Positions 58,001-64,000 of a stretch of 64,000 bases of DNA are shown piece by piece. Where the stretch lies: assembly GCA_009838195.1 (NCBI GenBank), contig VXSC01000011.1:124001-188000 (forward strand). The letters are read 5' to 3'. The position numbers were made by a program, and so were the translations under genes. The notes below the pieces were generated by a model. That model ran no database searches and had not been told where the DNA came from. It worked only from the letters and a program-made list of their open reading frames with translations. Each line of letters starts with the position of its first letter. Position 1 is the stretch's first letter. Origin of the DNA: Rhodothermaceae bacterium (GTDB lineage: Bacteria > Bacteroidota > Rhodothermia > Rhodothermales > Bin80).

Positions 58001-58402
58001 GAGCAATCTGCACTTGACGAATTAGAAGCGGAGCTCCGTGACCGGTTTGGCCCACTTCCAATCCCGGCTTCTCAACTGTTTCTGGGAGCCGGTATGCGAC
58101 TGATTGGGCAAACCCTGCGTCTTCCCCGGATCTCATACCGAAACCAGCGGCTATTTTTGCGCTTGCCGGACAGCCACGAGGATCAACAATTCTACCTAGA
58201 ACAGTTTGATTCATTTTTAGGAGCGCTCGACGCGCTCCCGAATCAGTACGTTCTCAAAGAATCAAAGGCGGGTAAGATGCGCGCTATTGTGCAGGATGTT
58301 CCGTCGGTGGAGGCGGCTTATGAGATTCTTTGCCAGATAGCAGCGGAGCAGACCTCACCTGAACCAGAAACCGGGAAGAACCCGACACCGGTATCTGTTT
58401 GA
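55028..58402 (+). CDS. mfd: Transcription-repair coupling factor Mfd
   Basis: 1124 residues from TTG 55028, 20 bp after a parS site. Order of domains: UvrB-homology region (about 25-300, PPFGSTPYDDEQVEDSAP), RNA-polymerase-interacting domain (about 430-500, GDFVVHKEFGIGKFAGL), RecG-type translocase (about 540-900) with Walker A GDVGFGKTEVAVRAA, DEEQRFGV box and TATPIPRTLQFSL, and a TRCF C-domain (about 990-1090). It removes stalled polymerase and recruits UvrA, whose gene is also in the window. The last 119 bp overlap convergent rsmG. Confidence 0.95.
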   Translation: MADNPLQRLSSRFSGVSSFQAFYTWCTQARGAHVCLLRDAPGSLPAFLLQHAWKSGRSLACILPESEDARLLHGDLTELGLPSLLFPPFGSTPYDDEQVEDSAPMVRRHDVLQQLDMHEQTVVVAGLQAVLERMPAPEKTLAESVTVRVQDHTPPDQLVDLLAEKGFIPVSFVQEAGEFAWRGGIVDVFPFSGGLPLRLEFFGNELESIREFDAVSQRSVSRLSSARLVPQPIHASRGTPWVSLLDSITDDTLLVLFEEPRLKEIADAVWQDIRKRYKSKAQSGAECPVPESRYLTPDVFTCGYASKPQIHVHASDSSPETVIQVGARPQPSFGGHMDLVRLDLTEPSRKHTHIICDSSAQQKRLESLLDELQDSDKLTFLVASLHSGFTLPDIGLAVYTDHEIFGRYFRPRTRKASRTGGLRLQELQNLKPGDFVVHKEFGIGKFAGLKVITVKGRSQEAVRLIYARDDVVFVNVNALYKLSKYAGKDGQVPSLTRLGSGQWERTKSRAKKRIKDIARRLINLYAQRKSSEGYTFSPDSIWQKELEASFPWQDTPDQYEASEAVKRDMESATPMDRLVCGDVGFGKTEVAVRAAFKAVQDGKQVALLVPTTVLARQHYLTFRKRLEQFPVRVDVLSRRVKGVAARKLLADVSQGKVDVLVGTHRLVSKDVSFSDLGLLIIDEEQRFGVRIKEKLRELRVNVDTLTLTATPIPRTLQFSLIGARDLSIINTAPPNRQPIHTQIHSSDWALISDAILYEVNRGGQVFFIHNRVASIGDKLIKLQDLVPGVRFRIGHGQMPGAELEQVMTDFVDHKFDVLLCTSIVENGLDIANANTIIVDRAHLFGLAEIHQLRGRVGRSDRKAFCYLLVPSIHALSRDARQRLQAVEQFSDLGSGFHLAMRDLDIRGAGNILGGEQSGFIADLGLSTYYQMLDEAVRELRNEDFPELFKDVDLPLPEDTLVDLEVNASLPKPYVSNDLERLALYRRIGEATEQSALDELEAELRDRFGPLPIPASQLFLGAGMRLIGQTLRLPRISYRNQRLFLRLPDSHEDQQFYLEQFDSFLGALDALPNQYVLKESKAGKMRAIVQDVPSVEAAYEILCQIAAEQTSPEPETGKNPTPVSV

Positions 58403-58940
58403 TTTGAATCGCCGGGAAACCCGTTACCAGTTCCCTTTGCTCAGCTCTCAAGTCACCCCCTTTGAGACAATAGAGGACTCCTTCCGATGTCGCAACACGC
58501 GTGTGCCACTGCCACAGGGTGCGAAGTGGGGCGGTCGCTCGCGACACGCTGCATTGGATCTCAAAGGGAAACTCCTCTGCCCGGCCATGCCACGGATATA
58601 AATTCAGCAGATCCAGCTCCCGCTTGAATGCCGTGACCGCGTGAATTTTTTTCTGAGCGGCATCAACTGCATACACCTTCACATCTGGAAGCATAACTGC
58701 CATGGGGATCGCGGGCAACCCTGCCCCCGTGCCCCAGTCTGCAAGCGAAGATCCCGCGGTAAATGGCTGCTCTACAAAGGCCAGACACTCCTGAATATGT
58801 TCAATAAATCCTTCCGCTGTCGTGCGCCTCGAGAGCAAGTTCAACCGCTTGTTGTAGCTCTGCAGGAGATTGGCGTAGGCTCGAAGCTTTTCCCGCTGCC
58901 AAGGTCGGATTGATAGCGGGAAATGTTTCACGTGAAACAT
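58284..58940 (-). CDS. rsmG: 16S rRNA m7G527 methyltransferase RsmG
   Basis: 218 residues. The SAM-binding loop is ADWGTGAGLPAIPMAV near residue 68, then VYAVDAAQKK, and SRATAPLRTLWQW near 133. RsmG methylates G527 of 16S rRNA. The first six codons encode MFHVKH because the start codon is built into a parS site (58924-58939). The last 119 bp are antisense to the end of mfd; the extra C-terminal tail (SGKESHKPPPPTEHPAQ) falls in this overlap. It is the last gene of a yidC-mnmE-mnmG-rsmG run, 19 bp after mnmG. Confidence 0.93.
   Translation of the reverse strand: MFHVKHFPLSIRPWQREKLRAYANLLQSYNKRLNLLSRRTTAEGFIEHIQECLAFVEQPFTAGSSLADWGTGAGLPAIPMAVMLPDVKVYAVDAAQKKIHAVTAFKRELDLLNLYPWHGRAEEFPFEIQCSVSRATAPLRTLWQWHTRVATSEGVLYCLKGGDLRAEQRELVTGFPAIQIKQIPVSGSSRFLVQVRSAPLLSGKESHKPPPPTEHPAQ
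58924..58939. promoter_or_regulatory. parS site overlapping the rsmG start
   Basis: TGTTTCACGTGAAACA, a perfect parS, 3.93 kb from the other copy. It covers the rsmG start codon from its second base, so ParB binding and rsmG translation use the same DNA. Confidence 0.9.
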
Positions 58941-58959
58941 TGTTTTTGTCTACTCTCTC

Positions 58960-60828
58960 TCAGCGCTCCAAGAGCACCATCAAAACGGCAATATCCGCTG
59001 GACTTACGCCGCTGATTCTCGAAGCCTGTCCGAGCGTTTCGGGTTGGATTTTGCTTAATTTTTCTCGGGCTTCCATGGTAATATTATTGACTTCAGCAAA
59101 GTTGAAGCTTCGGGGAATTTGCCGGCTCTCCATCGCAATCATCTTTTTTGCTTCTTCCTCCTGCCTTGCTACATATCCGGCATATTTGATCGAGATTTCC
59201 GCAAGTTGTTCGACCGGTTCCATTCCTGGAGCTGGGTCCACGATCTGACTGGCAATCCCGGCCGCCTCCAACAGATCCTTCAGGCCCACCTCTGGACGCC
59301 GTACGACCTGAATGGCCTTGATCGGCTCATTAATTGGAGTAGTTCCAGCTTCTTTCAAATAATAATTACATGATTCAGGGTGAATTGTATGCTCTGATAA
59401 CCTCGCAATTATCGCTTTTACCGCTTCCTGACGCACTCGCATTCGCTGATAGCGGGCTTCGGATACCAGCCCGAGGCGTTGTCCCAGAGGGGTGAGTCGC
59501 TCGTCTGCGTTATCCTGACGAAGCAGCATACGATGTTCTGCTCTGGACGTGAACATCCGATACGGCTCCTCCGTCCCTTTGGCAATCAGGTCATCAATCA
59601 GGACCCCGATGTATGCCTCCGAGCGGCGAAGAATCACCGGACTTTCTGCGCCAAGCCCGCGGACCGCATTGATCCCTGCCATGAGCCCCTGCGCGGCCGC
59701 TTCCTCATACCCGGTCGTGCCGTTGATCTGTCCTGCAAAAAACAACCCCCGAACCCTCTTCGTCTCTAGGGAATACTGAAGCTGATGCGGCGGAAAATAG
59801 TCATACTCAATCGCATACCCTGGGCGCAGCATATGGACATGCTGCAACCCTGGCGCCTTGCGCAGGGCCTCTTCCTGGATTTCTTCCGGCAAACTCGTCG
59901 AAAATCCGTTTACGTACACCTCTGTTGTTCGTCGACCTTCCGGCTCCAGAAAAAGCTGGTGACGCTCCTTTGCGGCAAATCGATCAATCTTGTCTTCTAT
60001 GGAAGGACAGTATCTCGGGCCCGCACCCTCGATCCGTCCCGCAAACATTGGGCTTTGCTCAAATCCCTTTCGCAGGACTGCATGCACCTCTGGATTGGTC
60101 CAGGTGAGATGACAGCTGAGTTGATCCTTGGTCAATTCATCGGTCATAAAGGAGAAGGGGCTTGGATTTTCATCTCCCGGCTGCTCTGTTGTTGCAGCAT
60201 AGTCAATCGTAGTTCCATCTACACGTGGTGGCGTACCTGTCTTCAGTCGGCCACTTTCAAACCCTAATTCATGCAATTGGCCGGTCAGACCGGTGCTTTG
60301 CCGCTCCCCCATACGCCCACCCCCAAACTGACGCTCCCCAACATGAATCAACCCGTTCATGAACGTACCGTTTGTGAGGATCACGGCCTTCGCGCCATAG
60401 GTGCGACCCAGTCGAGTCCGTACTCCACAAATCCGGCCATGGTCCACCTCAAGGGCCGTCACCATGTCGGCACGCATGTAGAGTCCCGGGATGTTTTCCA
60501 AGGCTTCCCGTACAAAGGTTGCATACTCGATCCGGTCTGATTGTGCACGGGGTCCCCATACTGCCGGCCCTTTCCGGCGATTCAGCATCCTGAACTGAAT
60601 ACCGGCCGCGTCTGCTGCAGAGCCCATGATGCCTCCCAGCGCATCAATCTCACGCACAATGTGCCCCTTGCCAATCCCGCCAATTGCTGGATTGCAGGAC
60701 ATCCGGCCAATCGCTTCTAGGCTCATAGTGATCAGAAGTGTACGAGCACCCATACGAGCAGTGGCTGCTGCCGCCTCTGTCCCTGCGTGCCCGCCACCAA
60801 CCACAATAACGTCAAAGCTTGAGTCCAT
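58960..60828 (-). CDS. mnmG: tRNA uridine 5-carboxymethylaminomethyl modification enzyme MnmG
   Basis: 622 residues from ATG 60828, chosen because the FAD-binding fold starts immediately ([18 protein letters not shown]). Further blocks are [39 protein letters not shown], and the Cys-containing [13 protein letters not shown] of the active site. The C-terminal helical domain binds MnmE. With MnmE it makes the cmnm5U34 modification. A frame open to 60897 overlaps mnmE and is not used. The gap to mnmE is 7 bp. Confidence 0.94.
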   Translation of the reverse strand: MDSSFDVIVVGGGHAGTEAAAATARMGARTLLITMSLEAIGRMSCNPAIGGIGKGHIVREIDALGGIMGSAADAAGIQFRMLNRRKGPAVWGPRAQSDRIEYATFVREALENIPGLYMRADMVTALEVDHGRICGVRTRLGRTYGAKAVILTNGTFMNGLIHVGERQFGGGRMGERQSTGLTGQLHELGFESGRLKTGTPPRVDGTTIDYAATTEQPGDENPSPFSFMTDELTKDQLSCHLTWTNPEVHAVLRKGFEQSPMFAGRIEGAGPRYCPSIEDKIDRFAAKERHQLFLEPEGRRTTEVYVNGFSTSLPEEIQEEALRKAPGLQHVHMLRPGYAIEYDYFPPHQLQYSLETKRVRGLFFAGQINGTTGYEEAAAQGLMAGINAVRGLGAESPVILRRSEAYIGVLIDDLIAKGTEEPYRMFTSRAEHRMLLRQDNADERLTPLGQRLGLVSEARYQRMRVRQEAVKAIIARLSEHTIHPESCNYYLKEAGTTPINEPIKAIQVVRRPEVGLKDLLEAAGIASQIVDPAPGMEPVEQLAEISIKYAGYVARQEEEAKKMIAMESRQIPRSFNFAEVNNITMEAREKLSKIQPETLGQASRISGVSPADIAVLMVLLER

Positions 60829-60835
60829 CTCTGTA

Positions 60836-62182
60836 CTACTTACCAATGCAAAATCTCGAAAAGATTGTCCCCAGTACCGTCTCGTTGGTAATAACACCGG
60901 TAATCATTCCCAGTTCACGCGCGGCAGCACGCAAATCCAATGAAAAAACGTCCGGCGGCTGATTTGCATTCAGTGCCGTTCTCGCACCCAATAGTGCCTG
61001 GTGTGCACTCTTAAGGTGGGTTTTATGCCTTGCATTGATCACCGTTCTGGTTGCGTCAGCATTCCCAAAGCTCTTTGTCGCCTGCTCAAGCAGTGCACGA
61101 ACCAGAGGCTCCACCGCCTTGGGACCATCGATTGCCGCCAACTGCAATCCTATCCTTTTTCCATCCGGGACAAGATCTGCTTTGTTTCCAACCAGGACCA
61201 CTGGCATGTTGTCCAGGTTATTCAGTGCAGTTTGATCTTCTTCTAGAAGCCCGCAGGCGAGATCATAGACATAAACCACGATATCTGCCTTGTTGATCAT
61301 TCGATAAGCACGCTGAACGCCTTCCTGCTCAATGGAGTCTGTGCTTTTTCGCAGCCCTGCAGTATCCATAAAGCGAAATCGCAATCCTCCAAGTTCAGCA
61401 TCAACCTCCAGTACGTCTCTGGTCGTCCCCGGCTCTTTGCTTACAATTGCCCGGTCTCGACCCGACAGGCTGTTCAGTAAAGTGGACTTCCCTGCATTCG
61501 GTCGACCGGCAATTACAACCCGAATTCCCTCTCTCACAACGGTCCCAAGGCTTGTTGACTCAAGTAATTCCTGCACCTGTCCCAACGCGTTCTCAATCAG
61601 ATTGCGGAGCGTGGTCCGATCTGCAAATTCGACATCCTCATCGGTGAAATCAATTTCGAGTTCCGCCAGTGCGCACAATTCGAGGATTGCGGTCCGCAAC
61701 GCTTCAAGTCCTTCTGAATAATACCCTTCATAGGCTGCCAAGGAAACCCTGTGTGCCTGCTCACTGGAGGCATGGATCAAGTCCGCGACTGCTTCTGCCT
61801 GGGCAAGATCCATTTTTCCCGCCAGGAAGGCACGCTGAGTGAACTCGCCCGGCTGTGCCAGTCGGGCACCCTGGTCGACCAGGCTTTGCAGCACCAATGC
61901 CGCCACATAGTCCCCTCCGTGGCAGGTAATCTCCACTACATCCTCCCCGGTTGCGGTACGGGGTTTGCGAAATACCGTCGCCACAACCTGATCTATCCTG
62001 GAGCCCTCAGGACTTTCCCACATGCCAACATGCGCAGTGTGGGACGCAGCCGTCTCAAGGCTCTGCCCCGAAAAACAGGTGGACGCGATTGGACAGGCCT
62101 CGGGCCCGGACACACGAACTATTGAAAGCGCCGCAAGACCGGGTGCGGTCGCAATCGCCGCAATCGTATCCTGGGCGAGCAT
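60836..62182 (-). CDS. mnmE: tRNA modification GTPase MnmE
   Basis: 448 residues. N-terminal THF-binding domain ([22 protein letters not shown]), helical domain, and a G domain with [20 protein letters not shown] near 227, [21 protein letters not shown] and GNKADL. The C-terminus FCIGK contains the family's CxGK motif with the essential Cys. It is the GTPase partner of MnmG. It starts 6 bp after the yidC stop, so yidC, mnmE, mnmG and rsmG look like one transcript. Confidence 0.95.
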   Translation of the reverse strand: MLAQDTIAAIATAPGLAALSIVRVSGPEACPIASTCFSGQSLETAASHTAHVGMWESPEGSRIDQVVATVFRKPRTATGEDVVEITCHGGDYVAALVLQSLVDQGARLAQPGEFTQRAFLAGKMDLAQAEAVADLIHASSEQAHRVSLAAYEGYYSEGLEALRTAILELCALAELEIDFTDEDVEFADRTTLRNLIENALGQVQELLESTSLGTVVREGIRVVIAGRPNAGKSTLLNSLSGRDRAIVSKEPGTTRDVLEVDAELGGLRFRFMDTAGLRKSTDSIEQEGVQRAYRMINKADIVVYVYDLACGLLEEDQTALNNLDNMPVVLVGNKADLVPDGKRIGLQLAAIDGPKAVEPLVRALLEQATKSFGNADATRTVINARHKTHLKSAHQALLGARTALNANQPPDVFSLDLRAAARELGMITGVITNETVLGTIFSRFCIGK

Positions 62183-62188
62183 GGTGAA

Positions 62189-63970
62189 TCACTTACGAGC
62201 CTTCTTTCCAGAGCCTTTGACAACTCCTCTTACCGGCTTGATTTTGCTTGATTTTTTGACTGCGGTTTTTTCTGAAGCAGCTTTCTTCTTCATCGATTTA
62301 TTGATGAACTGCTGCTGCACCGCCGAAAAAACGTTGAAACAGAAATAATATAAGCTTAGTCCAGATGGCAAACGATTGAAAAACACGAAAATCATCACCG
62401 GCATCATATACATAAAGATTTTTGCCTGCGGCCCGGATGCGGGGGTTGCCTGCATCCGCATCTGCACGATCATGGACAGGCCCATGAGAATCGTGAAGCC
62501 TGCAACGAAGTCCCCATAAAACGGAATTGCAAATGGCAGATTCAAGATTACATCCGGAGCGGACAGGTCGGGAGCCCAGAGAAAGCCCTGCTGTCGAATT
62601 TCGATGGATTGCTGCAAAAACTGCCACAGAGCAATGATGATTGGGTACTGCAACAGCATCGGCAAACAGGCTCCCAGAGGATTGGTGCCGGACTCGCGAT
62701 ACATCTTGATGGTCGCCTCCTGCTGCTTTTGCGGATTGTCAGGATATTTTTCCTTGATCTCCTGCATTTTGGGTTGCAGTTCCCGCATTTTCGCCATACT
62801 CTTGTAAGAGCTGAGCGTCAACGGAAGCAGAACCACCTTGATCAACAAGCAAAAGACGATGATCACCAGACCATAACTTTCAATGATGCTGCTCAGGAAT
62901 CCGAATACTGGAATAAACACCGCGATTGCGAGCGGCCTTGTCATCCACTCAAAAGCATCCCAGCCATAGTCTACCATCCCGTAGACCCCGTCATAGCGAC
63001 TGATCTTGCGGTATTCAAGCGGACCCAGATAGATTCGGTAGGTATCTGGAGCTTCATCCGGGGGACCAACAAACAGGCTAGCACGAAAATCGACAGTTAC
63101 CTCCGGGTCGTCAACTTCTCCGAGACGCTCACCGAGCAGCTCCGCCTCTCTTGCCGGGTCATCGGCCAGGACCACCGCACCGAAATACTTATTCTTCACC
63201 CCGACCCAGGACACATTGCCCCGCAGCGTCCGATCCGCGACCTGGTCTCTCTGTAGGTTAATTCCCTCCACATCATTCCCACTTCGGGCATATGCACCGA
63301 CCTTATTGACTTCTTCTTTTCGATAATCCACATCTTCACTGAACGGGATGGCACCATTCCAGACCAGCTCATACCCTTCCGCCGTCTGGAATCCAGCTGC
63401 GTTGAAATGAGCGACTTCCAGACCGACCTCGTAGTCACCGGGAGTGAACGTGTACGTCAACCGCAGACGGCCGCTACCAATTGCAGCTTCAAATACCACG
63501 GTAGCTGGACTTTGGACTGCATTGATTGTATCGGTTGAATCATGCTGCGTAAACAGTATGGTTCGTGTATCAATGTTGCGCGCCCCTGGCGACTGAAATC
63601 CCACACTGATCGCCCCGGGACTGGTGCTGTCTATCAGTTGAACCCGGCTGACCTGATCGTACTTGAAATACTCTTTGAGTTCAAAACTCTTCAGGGTTGC
63701 CCCCAAATCCGAGAGTCGAGCAGTATACAGATCAGTTTCTACTGTTATTTCGCGTGCTGTCTGTGCAGGAGTCGCAGTAGCTGGAACATTTGCCAAATCC
63801 GGCACGACCTGTTCCTCTTGGCTTCCATTTGGCGGCTGCGTCACCTCCTCCATCGGTTGCTCCGTTACCTCCTCTACCGGTTCTGGAGGCGGTGGGGAGG
63901 GCATCATCATCATCCACACGATCATGATCGCCGTGATCAGCACGACTGCGATTATCGTATCTCGGTCCAC
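62189..63970 (-). CDS. yidC: Membrane protein insertase YidC
   Basis: 593 residues from GTG 63970, preceded by AAGGGAG at a Shine-Dalgarno distance. TM1 (IIAVVLITAIMIVWMMMM) is followed by a Pro/Glu-rich linker (PPPPEPVEEVTEQP), the large periplasmic beta-domain (about 70-335) and the insertase core (about 370-570), with SYKSMAKMRELQPKMQEIKEKY in the C1 coiled region. The C-terminus is strongly basic (KKKAASEKTAVKKSSK...), as in YidC proteins that help bind ribosomes. It inserts membrane proteins alone or with SecYEG. Confidence 0.94.
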   Translation of the reverse strand: MDRDTIIAVVLITAIMIVWMMMMPSPPPPEPVEEVTEQPMEEVTQPPNGSQEEQVVPDLANVPATATPAQTAREITVETDLYTARLSDLGATLKSFELKEYFKYDQVSRVQLIDSTSPGAISVGFQSPGARNIDTRTILFTQHDSTDTINAVQSPATVVFEAAIGSGRLRLTYTFTPGDYEVGLEVAHFNAAGFQTAEGYELVWNGAIPFSEDVDYRKEEVNKVGAYARSGNDVEGINLQRDQVADRTLRGNVSWVGVKNKYFGAVVLADDPAREAELLGERLGEVDDPEVTVDFRASLFVGPPDEAPDTYRIYLGPLEYRKISRYDGVYGMVDYGWDAFEWMTRPLAIAVFIPVFGFLSSIIESYGLVIIVFCLLIKVVLLPLTLSSYKSMAKMRELQPKMQEIKEKYPDNPQKQQEATIKMYRESGTNPLGACLPMLLQYPIIIALWQFLQQSIEIRQQGFLWAPDLSAPDVILNLPFAIPFYGDFVAGFTILMGLSMIVQMRMQATPASGPQAKIFMYMMPVMIFVFFNRLPSGLSLYYFCFNVFSAVQQQFINKSMKKKAASEKTAVKKSSKIKPVRGVVKGSGKKARK

Positions 63971-64000
63971 GAGTTAGTCTCCCTTATTTAATGATTGATG

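Noticed and set aside
60829-60897. N-terminal extension of mnmG
   Set aside because: It overlaps mnmE and precedes the FAD fold, which normally begins within the first residues.
52792-64000. Chromosome origin within the parS region
   Set aside because: No cluster of DnaA boxes and no dnaA or dnaN was seen; only single near-matches inside genes.

Overview
The window reads as chromosome from a marine member of the Bacteroidota/Rhodothermota side of the tree, most like a Rhodothermales-type bacterium. This is inferred from gene content: four proteins end in type IX secretion (T9SS) type-A sorting domains with a PNPF turn, there is a SusC-type TonB receptor with a carboxypeptidase-regulatory-like N-terminus, a PorV/PorQ-family barrel, a BatA-type double-membrane/vWA protein and two 6-bladed propeller lipoproteins. 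Start codons mostly lack clear Shine-Dalgarno sequences and several are TTG or GTG inside tight operons. No rRNA, tRNA or CRISPR array was seen.

Layout. (1) 1-2 kb is decayed DNA: a secreted protein cut by the left edge, an element about 0.8 kb long bounded by 15-bp inverted repeats, and the C-terminal remnant of a Na+/Ca2+ exchanger. (2) 2-8.2 kb holds a propeller lipoprotein, a TakP-type TRAP transporter whose membrane genes and binding-protein gene converge, a short-chain dehydrogenase and a class III aminotransferase. (3) 8.3-21.4 kb is housekeeping: GT2 glycosyltransferase, gyrB, hflX, a BatA-like protein, uvrA, two GT4 glycosyltransferases and a TPR protein. (4) 21.9-46.2 kb is a large alginate-type polysaccharide-utilisation locus. 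(5) 46.4-52.3 kb has a second propeller lipoprotein, a degraded Kazal-like gene, and an RND/MMPL exporter with a DUF3047 protein and a flippase-like membrane protein. (6) 52.4-64 kb is an origin-proximal type cluster (recF, murQ, mfd, rsmG, mnmG, mnmE, yidC) with two perfect parS sites.

The alginate locus is the centrepiece. Rightward genes encode a PL17 oligoalginate lyase, a DEH-reductase-like SDR, a DctP-Q-M TRAP transporter and a FadR-type GntR regulator. Leftward genes encode a TonB receptor, a large T9SS-sorted protein, a PorV-like barrel, a FadL-like barrel, a T9SS-sorted heparinase II/III-fold protein, a T9SS-sorted protein made of two copies of one beta-helix unit, and two tandem PL6 lyases, the second fused to another beta-helix. 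A plausible scheme is that surface enzymes cut the polymer, the TonB receptor and barrels import oligomers, periplasmic PL17 releases monomers, TRAP carries them across the inner membrane, and the SDR reduces DEH. There is no SusD, and no KDG kinase, KDPG aldolase or KdgF in the window.

A 16-bp motif (GTATKAYATSWKAYRT) lies just upstream of three transcription units of this locus (21872, 35781 and 46200) and is proposed as the operator of the locus regulator.
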